NCBI GenBank assembly: GCA_902496125.1
Contig: CABUZU010000007.1
Coordinates: 1 to 32,500 of the forward strand
Source: an uncultured Lachnospiraceae bacterium
Lineage (GTDB): Bacteria; Bacillota; Clostridia; Lachnospirales; Lachnospiraceae
Length of the DNA stretch: 32,500 bases
Reading direction: 5' to 3'
This document shows positions 1 to 7,910 of the stretch, in pieces. The notes beneath the pieces were generated by a model, which was not told where the DNA came from, ran no database searches, and was given only the letters and a program-made list of their open reading frames with translations. The position numbers and the translations under genes were made by a program. The stretch's first letter is position 1. Each line of letters opens with the position of its first letter.

Positions 1-38
1 ATGTGGCTTTTTTGCGTGTAAAAAGAAAGGAGATAGAA

Positions 39-1370
39 ATGAATCAAGATTTTATGAAAGAAAAGCCAATATTACCATTGGTGATTTCTATGGCGTTACC
101 AATGAGTATTTCCATGCTTGTAAATGCTCTTTATAACATCATTGATAGCTATTTTGTTGCTAGAATTAGTGAAGATACAATGACGGCTTTATCATTAGTT
201 TATCCAATCCAAAACGCAGTCAATTCAGTTGCTGTTGGATTTGGAATTGGAATCAACGCAGCGATTGCTTATTATTTAGGGGCAAAGAATAGGCAGCTCG
301 CAAATAGAGCAGCTTCTGTTGGAATATTTTTAAATGTTATTCATGGTATACTTTTAACGATTGTTTCAATGGTAATTATGCCGATGTTTCTAAGGCTGTT
401 TACAAAAGATGAACAAATTATTACAAGTGCGCTAGATTATTCTTATATTGTTTTTGCTTTTTGTATTCCGATTATGGCATCGGTTAGTTTAGAAAAGATT
501 TTCCAAGCAGTAGGACAGATGAAAACTTCAATGGTTTGTATGTTGATTGGATGTGTTGTTAATATCATATTAGACCCCGTTTTAATCTTTGGAATTGGAT
601 TTTTACCTAGACTTGGAATTAGAGGGGCAGCAATTGCAACAGGGATTGGTCAAGTGGCATCACTAGTGGCTTATATTGTAATTTATTTTGTTCGTCCAAT
701 TCCAGTAAAGATTACAAGAAAAGATATTAAATTTGAAAAGAAACTTTGTAAGAAGCTTTATCTTATTGGAATGCCAGCAACTTTAAATATGGCTCTTCCA
801 TCACTACAGGTATCTGCATTAAATGGAATTTTGTCTGTTTATTCTGTAAGCTATGTATTAGTACTGGGTGCTTATTATAAATTACAGACCTTTTTATACC
901 TTACTGCCAATGGAGTAGTTCAAGGAATGAGACCAATTATTGGATATAATTACGGTGCAGGAGAGATGAAGCGTGTAAATAAAATCTTTAAAACAGCACT
1001 AGAAATTATTGTAGTAGTCATGACAATTGGTACTGTTCTTTGTATGAGTATGCCACAGCATTTAATTGGACTGTTTTCAAAACAGACTTCTACAATTGAA
1101 ATTGGATGCACGACCCTTCGAATCATAGCAATTGGTTTTATTGTTTCATCCGTATCGGTAACCGCATCGGGTGCATTAGAGGGACTTGGTAAAGGAATGG
1201 AATCGCTAATGATTTCTATTTTACGTTATATTGCAGTAATGTTATCATTGGCTTATGTATTTAGTATGCTTATTGGAGTAAATGGTGTATGGCATGCATT
1301 TTGGGTAACAGAAGCTATTACTGCAATAATTTCATTTTGTATCTATAAAAAAACGATAAAAAATGTATAA
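39..1370 (+). CDS. MATE family multidrug/Na+ efflux transporter
   Basis: The 443-residue protein is a polytopic membrane protein with about 12 hydrophobic segments and the two-fold internal repeat expected of the MatE (NorM/DinF) superfamily. Recognisable MATE features are the N-terminal LPLVISMALPMSISMLVNALYN region, where the family has its first helix and a Pro/Asn pair, and GAYYKLQTF and GMRPIIGYNYGAG in the second half; the last matches the family QG..P..GYNyGA signature. Such proteins export cationic drugs or metabolites in exchange for Na+ or H+. The ATG at 39 is chosen because AAAGGAG at 27-33 sits just upstream; the frame stays open to a GTG at position 3, but no ribosome site supports that start. 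The upstream gene is outside the window. The substrate cannot be predicted. Confidence 0.9.
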   Translation: MNQDFMKEKPILPLVISMALPMSISMLVNALYNIIDSYFVARISEDTMTALSLVYPIQNAVNSVAVGFGIGINAAIAYYLGAKNRQLANRAASVGIFLNVIHGILLTIVSMVIMPMFLRLFTKDEQIITSALDYSYIVFAFCIPIMASVSLEKIFQAVGQMKTSMVCMLIGCVVNIILDPVLIFGIGFLPRLGIRGAAIATGIGQVASLVAYIVIYFVRPIPVKITRKDIKFEKKLCKKLYLIGMPATLNMALPSLQVSALNGILSVYSVSYVLVLGAYYKLQTFLYLTANGVVQGMRPIIGYNYGAGEMKRVNKIFKTALEIIVVVMTIGTVLCMSMPQHLIGLFSKQTSTIEIGCTTLRIIAIGFIVSSVSVTASGALEGLGKGMESLMISILRYIAVMLSLAYVFSMLIGVNGVWHAFWVTEAITAIISFCIYKKTIKNV

Positions 1371-1379
1371 AAAATAAAC

Positions 1380-1408
1380 TTGACGATAAAATTTTGTAGG
1401 TATATACT
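1380..1408 (+). promoter_or_regulatory. Sigma-A type promoter for the AEC permease
   Basis: TTGACG at 1380-1385 and TATACT at 1403-1408 are separated by 17 bp. Transcription would start near 1415, exactly where a perfect stem-loop (1415-1432) begins. The promoter lies in the 78-bp gap after the MATE gene, so the permease has its own transcription start. Confidence 0.65.
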
Positions 1409-1414
1409 CTTTAC

Positions 1415-1432
1415 GCAATACATTTGTATTGC
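1415..1432 (+). promoter_or_regulatory. Perfect 7-bp stem-loop at the 5' end of the AEC permease mRNA
   Basis: GCAATAC, loop ATTT, GTATTGC form a perfect hairpin between the predicted transcription start and the ribosome site GGGAGG at 1435-1440. It could be a 5' mRNA stabilising hairpin or, as a DNA palindrome, an operator. There is no direct evidence for either. Confidence 0.4.
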
Positions 1433-1448
1433 AAGGGAGGAATTTAAA

Positions 1449-2342
1449 ATGAATGAAGTAGTAACACAATTAATTATGCTATTTGGTTATATTGCAGTAG
1501 GTTTTGTCTGCAATAGGGTTCATATTTTGGATGAAGTGTCGGATAAGTATTTCTCGAAATTATTATTACAGATTACATTGCCGGCATCTATCATTGCATC
1601 GTCGATTGGACAAGATGACACGGATAAAATGCAAGCATTTATTATACTTGGATTGGCAGTTGCTATCTTTGTGTTTTTACCTTTACTTGGAGCAGGATTT
1701 CAAAAGCTTACTAAATGTGAGGATACTTACAAATTAATGCTTACCTATTCTAATTTAGGTTTTATGGGTATTCCGATTATGAATGCAATGTATGGAGATA
1801 CTGGTACATTTTATGCATCATTATTTATGATGATTTTTAATGTAAGTGTATTTTCTTATGGAGTTTCGGTATTAGATGAAAGTGGCAAAGGAATTGATTT
1901 TAAACAGCTGATTAGTCCTGGTATGTTATCCGCAGTAATTGCGTTAATTATATTTAGTGTTGGAATTCCAGTACCAGCATTAATTACAAAATTTTTGACA
2001 TCAGTAGGAAGTGTAACATCGCCATTAGCTATGATTACATTAGGTTCTACAATTGCAGCAGTAAACTTTAAAGAGGCAGCAAAAAATAAAATGCTTTATT
2101 TTTTCTCTATCTGTAAGATTGTTGTATGGCCAGCCATTATTTATGGAATTTTACAATTCTTTATTACTGACAGTGTAATTCTAGGTGTATGTACAATTTT
2201 AATTAGTTTACCAGTAGCTGGAAATGTGAATATGCTTTGTATTTCTTATGATGGAAATAAAAAATTAGCAGCAGAAGGAACCTGCATTTCTACAGTGTTG
2301 TCACTTGTTAGTATTCCAGTGTATATGATGCTATTTTTATAA
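1449..2342 (+). CDS. AEC (auxin efflux carrier) family permease
   Basis: The 297-residue protein has about ten hydrophobic segments and the typical AEC/Mem_trans pattern: an N-terminal segment followed by a Leu-Pro turn (LLLQITLPASIIAS), the GFMGIPIMNAMYG stretch, and a C-terminal PVAGNVNMLC segment. Bacterial members carry malate, malonate or other carboxylates and are related to plant PIN carriers. The ATG at 1449 is preceded by GGGAGG at 1435-1440; the longer reading frame from 1380 would place the promoter inside the gene and is rejected. The next gene follows immediately and is probably co-transcribed. The substrate is unknown. Confidence 0.88.
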   Translation: MNEVVTQLIMLFGYIAVGFVCNRVHILDEVSDKYFSKLLLQITLPASIIASSIGQDDTDKMQAFIILGLAVAIFVFLPLLGAGFQKLTKCEDTYKLMLTYSNLGFMGIPIMNAMYGDTGTFYASLFMMIFNVSVFSYGVSVLDESGKGIDFKQLISPGMLSAVIALIIFSVGIPVPALITKFLTSVGSVTSPLAMITLGSTIAAVNFKEAAKNKMLYFFSICKIVVWPAIIYGILQFFITDSVILGVCTILISLPVAGNVNMLCISYDGNKKLAAEGTCISTVLSLVSIPVYMMLFL

Positions 2343-2355
2343 AGTGAGGAAATTT

Positions 2356-2850
2356 GTGAAAGAGATAAATGACGTTTTAGCTTATGTAAAAGAACTTTTA
2401 TCAGGAGGGGCAAAAGTGATTTTTGCTAAAAAGTTTACCTGTGTGATTGCTAGAAAAGGAAAGATTGGAGAGTGGGTAACTACTTGGAATGTTGATGCAA
2501 AAGAAAATCCAATCATTGAAAAAGAGTCACAAGCGAAAGAAGATAGTTGGATTGTAACAAAGGTCGATGAAAATGGCCAGCCAGTTATAGATTTGAATGG
2601 AAATAAAAATGAATGGATTATTGAAGAGAAAGTTTTTCATCAAAAATATCAGAAAGATACCTCTAATCCAGAAATTTATAGGCCAATTGGAGGCATTCAA
2701 AAGTTTATAAAATTATCAGAAGCAATTACCATTTCCCATTGGGGAGGGAAGATGAATGTTGATGCAGGCGGATATCTTAATATCACAAATCCAAATGATA
2801 TTTATGTCGTTTCTGATAGAGACTTTCATGATATTTATAAAGAAGAGTAG
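2356..2850 (+). CDS. Hypothetical cytoplasmic protein, possibly PGDYG-related
   Basis: I do not firmly recognise this 164-residue, charged, probably soluble protein. It has two similar-looking blocks, each ending in an acidic or basic residue followed by F-x(3)-Y: NEWIIEEKVFHQKYQ in the middle and a GGYLNI...VVSDRDFHDIY block at the C-terminus. The second loosely resembles the PGDYG domain found alone or beside Nudix hydrolases; this is only an impression. The GTG at 2356 is favoured because GAGGA at 2346-2350 lies 5 bp upstream. A second GTG at 2416 has an even better AGGAGGGG at 2403-2410 and would give a protein 20 residues shorter. It starts 13 bp after the AEC permease, so it is probably in the same operon. 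Confidence 0.6.
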   Translation: MKEINDVLAYVKELLSGGAKVIFAKKFTCVIARKGKIGEWVTTWNVDAKENPIIEKESQAKEDSWIVTKVDENGQPVIDLNGNKNEWIIEEKVFHQKYQKDTSNPEIYRPIGGIQKFIKLSEAITISHWGGKMNVDAGGYLNITNPNDIYVVSDRDFHDIYKEE

Positions 2851-2853
2851 AGG

Positions 2854-2884
2854 AAAAGGAGGCTAAAAAACAAGCCTCCTTTTT
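2854..2884. terminator. Bidirectional rho-independent terminator
   Basis: An 11-bp perfect stem, AAAAGGAGGCT (2854-2864) with AGCCTCCTTTT (2873-2883), has an 8-base loop. It carries a T-run on the + strand and, read from the other strand, on the - strand as well. It separates the AEC operon from the convergent URO-D-like gene. Confidence 0.85.
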
Positions 2885-2891
2885 GCACTAT

Positions 2892-3956
2892 TTATTCTTC
2901 ATTTTCATACATCTTTCTAGATAACGTATAAATGATTTCCTCTCCATTTACTTTTCTATCCGGATTCATATCACCAAACCAGGTAATATAGCGACCTTTC
3001 TTGCCAAGGTCTATAACACGTTGTTCAATAACAGCTGCAAATTCTTGATCTGATAAAGAAGGATCTGGCATAAAGACGCTAACCTGTCCTAATTTGTCAC
3101 CATATCTTTCCATTAAATCTTTCTTATCATTACATGCATCTTGTCCTTCCCAATAGTCAAATCCAGCACGAATGAAGTTTTCAATTTGATTTCCAACGCA
3201 TCCACACGAATGGAAGTTTACTAAAAGTCCCATTTCATGAGCTGCTTTATTCATTTCCTGATAATGAGGAAGTAAAATTTCTTCGAAGGTATCAGGAGAC
3301 ATAAAAGAACTAATCTGAGTTCCCATATCATCATGGAAGGTAATAATATCTGCATGATAGTATTTCTTAGCAATACGCATTAAATCAATATGGAATTTTG
3401 TTAAACGGTTATAAAAGGCATGAACAGCTTCTTCTTCCTCTAATAGATAACAGAAAGTGTCTTCAAAGCTAGTTAAATCGGCAAGTCTTTCAAAACAACC
3501 ATTTACAATAATAAACATGGTAGGACGTTCTTTACTGACTACTGGTGCATAATTTTTCTCATAATCTGCTGCCCAATCGATAGCATTTAAATCTGGCCAT
3601 ACAATTTCTTCTTCCCAATTAGTAATATCAGAAAGTCTTCTCGTACCAGGTTTTACCATACCAGCAGCAGTTAATGGTTCATATTGCCATTCAATACCAA
3701 ACCAATCGATTCCACCATGATTTCTAGCATATGCATCTAGCATAACTTCTGGTTGAATAACGTTAAAATCAGTAGGCACATTCATCATCCACAATGGTTT
3801 CTTACCGGCCTTAATTCGTTCAAAATTCTCCATTGGAGTAATTGGTGTATTAAATTTTCTAGCTGGAAAGGTAGGCATACCATAAGGACCTGGTACTGCA
3901 TTAAATACACCGACATCTTTTAATTCTTCTGCTTCATTAAATGGATACTTCATCAT
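2892..3956 (-). CDS. URO-D/MtaA superfamily methyltransferase-like protein, paralogue 1
   Basis: This 354-residue protein belongs to the uroporphyrinogen decarboxylase superfamily (TIM barrel), which also includes the zinc-dependent corrinoid methyltransferases MtaA, MtbA and CmuA. A true HemE is unlikely because no other haem genes are nearby and the sequence resembles the three paralogues at 5697, 6801 and 9132. It keeps the shared FHDDMGTQ block (HDDWG in the others) and an HSCG motif at residues 249-252, equivalent to the zinc-binding H-x-C of MtaA. The second zinc Cys is missing: the strand after YGDKLGQ reads VSVFMPD. Starts at 3956 and 3953 (adjacent ATGs) are both possible after the AGGGGG site. 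It is transcribed in the same direction as the PucR-type gene, 109 bp downstream of it, but also has its own promoter. Confidence 0.8.
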   Translation of the reverse strand: MMKYPFNEAEELKDVGVFNAVPGPYGMPTFPARKFNTPITPMENFERIKAGKKPLWMMNVPTDFNVIQPEVMLDAYARNHGGIDWFGIEWQYEPLTAAGMVKPGTRRLSDITNWEEEIVWPDLNAIDWAADYEKNYAPVVSKERPTMFIIVNGCFERLADLTSFEDTFCYLLEEEEAVHAFYNRLTKFHIDLMRIAKKYYHADIITFHDDMGTQISSFMSPDTFEEILLPHYQEMNKAAHEMGLLVNFHSCGCVGNQIENFIRAGFDYWEGQDACNDKKDLMERYGDKLGQVSVFMPDPSLSDQEFAAVIEQRVIDLGKKGRYITWFGDMNPDRKVNGEEIIYTLSRKMYENEE

Positions 3957-3982
3957 CAATCCCCCTCGTCTTTGATAGGTTT

Positions 3983-4027
3983 ATCATAGCATTTAAAAAG
4001 CCTAATAACTATAGAATCAAAATACGA
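3983..4027 (-). promoter_or_regulatory. Promoter and degenerate activator-like site for URO-D paralogue 1
   Basis: Read on the minus strand, TATGAT (+ strand 3983-3988) is a good -10 without a recognisable -35. Exactly 20 bp upstream lies TCGTATTTTGATTCTATAG (+ strand 4009-4027), which matches 13 of 19 positions of the element found upstream of 5697 and 7911. The matched spacing to the -10 makes a functional link likely, although the match itself is imperfect. Confidence 0.5.
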
Positions 4028-4054
4028 AAAAGAATGAATAATTCGATTAAAAAA

Positions 4055-4071
4055 TTGTACTCAAATCACAA
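4055..4071. promoter_or_regulatory. Additional partial copy of the 19-bp element
   Basis: TTGTACTCAAATCACAA agrees with the first 17 bases of the 19-bp element (TTGTACTTAGATGACATAG) at 13 of 17 positions. It overlaps the stop codon of the PucR-type gene and lies about 100 bp upstream of URO-D paralogue 1. It keeps the outer TGT...ACA of the element. It may be an auxiliary regulator site or chance. Confidence 0.35.
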
Positions 4072-5499
4072 TTCTTTGGCAAATATTTCTAATACACGAA
4101 TGGATAGTTTCATGTAATCTCTAGTATAAACATCTTCTAAATCACCAGTAGTTAGTGAATCTAAGATTTTATTAATTCGATAGACCATTGTATTTCGATG
4201 AATAAATAATTCTTGAGCAGAGTTTAGTAAGGAACGTTCGTTATTTAAGTATACCTTAAAGGTCTTTAAACGTTCGAGTGAGCGGTCTTTGTCTTGTTCC
4301 CAGAGTGAAACAATATCAGGATGACAAGCCTTAATCAGTAAGTTTGGCGTATTCTTTCGAATTAAAAATTCGATTGCATAATTATAAAAATCAATAATGG
4401 ACTCGTCATCTTGTTTTTTGTGTTTTAGGGCAAAAAGCACTTGGTCGTAAAAATATTTGCACTGGCAAATATCGTGAAAAAGCAAACTTTTACCAATAAC
4501 AAAATGGCTATCTTTATTAAAGTCTAACAAAGTAGAAACAAGATTTTTAGCGTGGTCTTCTTTTCTAACAATCATAACAAGATTATTATCAACAACTGTA
4601 AATTCGCATTTAGTTAATAAACGGGAAAGTTGATTTCTAGTAAGTGTAAAGAATCGTGGGTCTCCTTCTTGAATGGTTGTAGACAATACATAAAGATAAA
4701 AATTTTCAGTAGGTGACCAAGACTTATAATCTAACCAAGACCGTAATCTATCATCATTGACATAATGGCCTAATAATAATTCATGATAAACCGAGTGATA
4801 GTTTTTATTTTTTTTATTACCATGTACATTCATTGCTAAAGCGATAGTCTTAGTTAAGTAATCAATAACTTGCATATCCCCACGGTTTAAAGGTCGATCT
4901 TTTTCTAAAACATTGATACGACCGCAAATATTATTTTGATAGACAATTAAAGAAGAAATACAGTCTGTAATCTTAGGATTGTTAACATGATAATATTGTG
5001 CAGTGGTAGAGATGAAATTGTTAGTAAGGTCTTTTTGAAAATAATCATATATACTGGGTGAACAAGCACCGTATTTTTTTAGATATAACCATTCTGAGTC
5101 TACACTATTTTCATCGTATTGATTACTAAGAGCTAAAACATTCCAATTAGAATCCATTAAAACAATGGGATTATGGAAAATATGCCAACTTTTATGGACG
5201 ACCATCTGAAAGTCACCATTTTCAGCAGATTCCCTGATAAAGGCATCCCAATCATTATAGTAGTCAAAGACAGATTGAACAATTTCGACTGCTGTTGAAG
5301 CTTCAAGATTTTTAATAACAAAATAATCTTCTTCATTTTTACAGACCGAATCATTCCCATCTTGATAAACATGAACACAATTTGTAGCATAGGTGCGTCT
5401 AGCACTTTTTAAATTTATTGGAGCGTGATCGCTAATGTGTGACAAGTCTAAATCGACATTGTGCAAGCGATTTGCAATCATCCACATACTTAATTTCAT
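4066..5499 (-). CDS. PucR/CdaR-type transcriptional regulator
   Basis: The 477-residue protein has three parts. The N-terminal 80 or so residues are not recognised. A central region (about 100-230) looks like a GAF/PAS-type ligand-sensing fold (VLMDSNWNVLALSN, SLIVYQNNICGRINVLE). The C-terminal PucR helix-turn-helix lies around residues 420-447, with NSAQELFIHRNTMVYRINKI. The family senses small metabolites and usually activates neighbouring catabolic genes. The ATG at 5499 is chosen because AGAGGGG lies 8 bp upstream; a frame extension to 5532 falls inside a palindrome and has no ribosome site. It is divergent from the 5697 operon and upstream of paralogue 1, so it is the natural candidate regulator for the whole cluster and for the shared promoter element. 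Confidence 0.82.
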   Translation of the reverse strand: MKLSMWMIANRLHNVDLDLSHISDHAPINLKSARRTYATNCVHVYQDGNDSVCKNEEDYFVIKNLEASTAVEIVQSVFDYYNDWDAFIRESAENGDFQMVVHKSWHIFHNPIVLMDSNWNVLALSNQYDENSVDSEWLYLKKYGACSPSIYDYFQKDLTNNFISTTAQYYHVNNPKITDCISSLIVYQNNICGRINVLEKDRPLNRGDMQVIDYLTKTIALAMNVHGNKKNKNYHSVYHELLLGHYVNDDRLRSWLDYKSWSPTENFYLYVLSTTIQEGDPRFFTLTRNQLSRLLTKCEFTVVDNNLVMIVRKEDHAKNLVSTLLDFNKDSHFVIGKSLLFHDICQCKYFYDQVLFALKHKKQDDESIIDFYNYAIEFLIRKNTPNLLIKACHPDIVSLWEQDKDRSLERLKTFKVYLNNERSLLNSAQELFIHRNTMVYRINKILDSLTTGDLEDVYTRDYMKLSIRVLEIFAKEL

Positions 5500-5524
5500 A
5501 ATAAAACCCCTCTCAAAAATGAAA

Positions 5525-5556
5525 TTTAGCATCTTTATTATAATAAAGATGCTAAA
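5525..5556. promoter_or_regulatory. 32-bp perfect palindrome over the regulator promoter
   Basis: TTTAGCATCTTTATTA (5525-5540) is followed directly by its exact reverse complement (5541-5556), with no loop and no mismatch. The centre contains TATAAT on both strands, so the minus-strand copy (5537-5542) can be the -10 of the PucR-type gene, giving a leader of about 30 nt. A palindrome of this length is best read as an operator, perhaps autoregulatory. The transcript would also fold as a long hairpin, but no good U-run follows it. Confidence 0.6.
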
Positions 5557-5607
5557 AAAAATAAAGACATTAAGTATACAAATATGGAATCAAGATTTGT
5601 TACAAAA

Positions 5608-5653
5608 TTGTACTTAGATGACATAGAAAAAGTTAAAAATAATTTTATATAAT
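5608..5653 (+). promoter_or_regulatory. Activator-type promoter with 19-bp element, URO-D operon
   Basis: TTGTACTTAGATGACATAG (5608-5626) lies 21 bp upstream of a perfect -10, TATAAT (5648-5653). There is no -35 consensus at the right distance (about 5625-5630 reads AGAAAA). The element would centre near -43 from the start site, the usual position of a class II activator. The identical 19-mer recurs at 7820. The distance from element end to start codon is 70 bp here and 72 bp there. Confidence 0.7.
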
Positions 5654-5696
5654 TAGGACATAAAGAAACGAGGAACTTAGAAAGAGAGGAATTAAT

Positions 5697-6782
5697 ATGG
5701 CAGTAGGTAAATTTATGCAAGTAGCAGCAAACAGAGATTACAGTAAAGAATGGCAAGGCGTTGGTACATTTCCATGGGTATTCCAAAGACCAAAGTCACC
5801 AATTGAAAAAAGACCGATTAGTGTTCGTGAAAATTATATTCGTTGCGTAAAGGGTGAAAAACCATATTGGATGCCAGCATACTTCTTTGAAAGCAATACC
5901 ATTTGGCCAGATGCAATGGAAGAACATCCAGTTCCAGAAGTCGATGGATATGATTGGTGGGGTGTATATTGGACGATGGTTGAAAGTGCAGGCGGAATGA
6001 TTACCAAACCAGGTACTCGTGTTATTAGTGATTTTGCAAAATGGAAAGAAGAAGTTGAATGGCCGGACTTATCATTAGTTGACTTTAAGGCAGATGGTGA
6101 AAAATTACAAAAATTCTTAGATCCTGATAGACCACATATTTATGAATGTGTAGAAGGTATTACCGAACGACTTCATGAAATGATGCCTTTTGATGAATGT
6201 TTAATCGCTTTATATGAAGAACCAGAACTATTCGACGAATTTTGCGAGAAAATGGCAGATTATAAGATTGAATCTTGTCAGAAAATTTTTGAAAATTATG
6301 GTCGTGTAGATGGTGTGCTTTACCATGATGATTGGGGAACTCAACGAAGCGGTTTCTATTCTAATGAAATGTTTAGAGAACAGATTATGCCTTCTCATAA
6401 GAGATTCTTTAATTTCTTAAAAGAACAGGGTAAATTTATTGAATTACATTCTTGTGGTAAGAATATCCAATATGTTCCTGAAATGATTGAAATGGGAATT
6501 GATATGTGGACTCCACAGGTTGGTATTAATGAACCTGATTTCTTACATGCAACCTATGGTAAACAGATGACATTCTGCTTTAATATGGATATTGCACCAG
6601 ATTGGGATGAGGCAAGAATTCGTAAAGAAGTTAGAGAGTTTGTTGATCGTTTTGGTGAAAATGGTCGTGTAATGCTTTGGATTATGACGGATATGAGTAA
6701 GCCAGAACAAGAAGTGATTGCTAGGGATGAATTATATAACTATTCGTTACAGTACTACAATAAACTTTATGGACGTAATTAA
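5697..6782 (+). CDS. URO-D/MtaA superfamily methyltransferase-like protein, paralogue 2
   Basis: Of the four paralogues this 361-residue protein best keeps the expected zinc site of MtaA-like methyltransferases: H251-S-C253-G, and C294 in TFCFNMD. It also has the cluster-wide HDDWGTQ block starting at H210, probably lining the barrel mouth, and the AGGMITKPGTRVISDFAKWKEE segment common to the group. In characterised relatives the zinc activates a thiol or substrate for methyl transfer to or from a corrinoid. The start at 5697 follows AGAGAGGA. It is the first gene after the 19-bp element promoter and is 18 bp from paralogue 3, so the two are co-transcribed. HemE is less likely because of the extra N-terminal 40 residues and the paralogous context. 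The substrate is unknown. Confidence 0.83.
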   Translation: MAVGKFMQVAANRDYSKEWQGVGTFPWVFQRPKSPIEKRPISVRENYIRCVKGEKPYWMPAYFFESNTIWPDAMEEHPVPEVDGYDWWGVYWTMVESAGGMITKPGTRVISDFAKWKEEVEWPDLSLVDFKADGEKLQKFLDPDRPHIYECVEGITERLHEMMPFDECLIALYEEPELFDEFCEKMADYKIESCQKIFENYGRVDGVLYHDDWGTQRSGFYSNEMFREQIMPSHKRFFNFLKEQGKFIELHSCGKNIQYVPEMIEMGIDMWTPQVGINEPDFLHATYGKQMTFCFNMDIAPDWDEARIRKEVREFVDRFGENGRVMLWIMTDMSKPEQEVIARDELYNYSLQYYNKLYGRN

Positions 6783-6800
6783 GGAAGGAGTGCATTAACT

Positions 6801-7787
6801 ATGATGACACCTAGAGAAAATGCGATGGCAATTTTTAATCGACAACAGCCTGATTACTACGGGGACATTATGCATGCAATTGAATTATTGCCAGACCCAG
6901 TATTAATGGGTGATCTTCCACCTCAGGATGGATTAGAACATAAAGATTCTTGGGGAACGGTTTATGTTTTTAAACCAGGTTCTCCAGGACCTCATCCTCA
7001 TGTAACCGATGAGAATGCTGTAATTAAAGATATTGAGAAATGGGAAGAACAAGTAAAAGTTCCATCTCTTAAAAATTTAGATTGGGGACCTGCAAAACAA
7101 GTAGAACAAAGTGTAGACCGAAAAGAGAAGTTTGTCGGTGTTATGTGTGCAGGAGGATTATTTGAACGTTCTCATCATTTAATGGGTATGGTTAATGCAT
7201 TAATTAATTATTTAGAATATCCTGATGAAATGAAGGCTTTACTTCGTGTAATTGCAGATTATAAAATCGAATACATTCGTTTAATGGCAAAAGAAGTTCA
7301 TCCAGATATTATCTTCTATCATGATGATTGGGGTAGCAAACAAAATCTATTTTTACCACCAAGAGTATGGAGAGATATTATTAAACCATTGCAAAAAGAA
7401 ATTGCAGATACTATTCATGAATGTGGAATGATTTATATGCATCATGCGGATTGTATTTGTGAGCCAATTGTAGAAGATATGGTAGAAATAGGAGTTGACA
7501 TTTGGCAAGGGCCAATTGCACAAAATGATATTGTAAAGATTCAAAAAGTTACCAATGGAAAACTTGCAATGTGCGGTGGAATTGACGGGCCTAAAATCGA
7601 TGTTGAAAATATTACAGAAGAAGAAATTCGTAAAGAAGTTCGAAGAGCCATTGATACTTATTGTCCAGCAGGTAGATTTTATCCCTCGATTCCAAATGGA
7701 GTATGCTATGAAGAATGGAATAATAGCATTTATTTAGACGAGCTTGATAAGTATGGACATGAATTTGCAAAAAGAAACCCAATTTAA
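6801..7787 (+). CDS. URO-D/MtaA superfamily protein with altered zinc site, paralogue 3
   Basis: This 328-residue protein aligns with its neighbours around HDDWGSK (from H174) and MVEIGVDIWQGP. In the zinc position it has H215-A-D217-C218 instead of HSCG, so an Asp replaces the first Cys (C218 is one residue further on). The later Cys is kept (C258 in AMCGGIDG). This may still bind a metal, with different ligand chemistry, or catalyse a different half-reaction. GAAGGAG at 6784-6790 supports ATG 6801, with ATG 6804 equally possible. It is the second gene of the operon with paralogue 2. No terminator is visible after it; the next promoter element starts 32 bp downstream. Confidence 0.8.
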   Translation: MMTPRENAMAIFNRQQPDYYGDIMHAIELLPDPVLMGDLPPQDGLEHKDSWGTVYVFKPGSPGPHPHVTDENAVIKDIEKWEEQVKVPSLKNLDWGPAKQVEQSVDRKEKFVGVMCAGGLFERSHHLMGMVNALINYLEYPDEMKALLRVIADYKIEYIRLMAKEVHPDIIFYHDDWGSKQNLFLPPRVWRDIIKPLQKEIADTIHECGMIYMHHADCICEPIVEDMVEIGVDIWQGPIAQNDIVKIQKVTNGKLAMCGGIDGPKIDVENITEEEIRKEVRRAIDTYCPAGRFYPSIPNGVCYEEWNNSIYLDELDKYGHEFAKRNPI

Positions 7788-7819
7788 GTACAAAAAAATA
7801 AAAATAATTGAGGGGATAT

Positions 7820-7864
7820 TTGTACTTAGATGACATAGGTTTAAATTTAAGCAGATGGTATGAT
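7820..7864 (+). promoter_or_regulatory. Activator-type promoter with 19-bp element, MFS operon
   Basis: An exact copy of the 19-mer TTGTACTTAGATGACATAG (7820-7838) sits 20 bp upstream of TATGAT (7859-7864). As at 5608, there is no usable -35. The flanking bases differ from those at 5608, so the identity is confined to the element and is not a general duplication. Confidence 0.7.
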
Positions 7865-7910
7865 AAGAACACAAGAAACAAAAGATTACTTTACAAAAGG
7901 AGGGGTTGTT

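Noticed and set aside
5596..5606. TTTGTTACAAA palindrome just upstream of the 19-bp element
   Set aside because: Short and AT-rich, not repeated at the other two promoters, so not claimed as an operator.
5538..5786. Minus-strand open frame in the regulator/URO-D intergenic region
   Set aside because: Overlaps the palindrome, the activator promoter and the start of paralogue 2; no ribosome site and no recognisable product.
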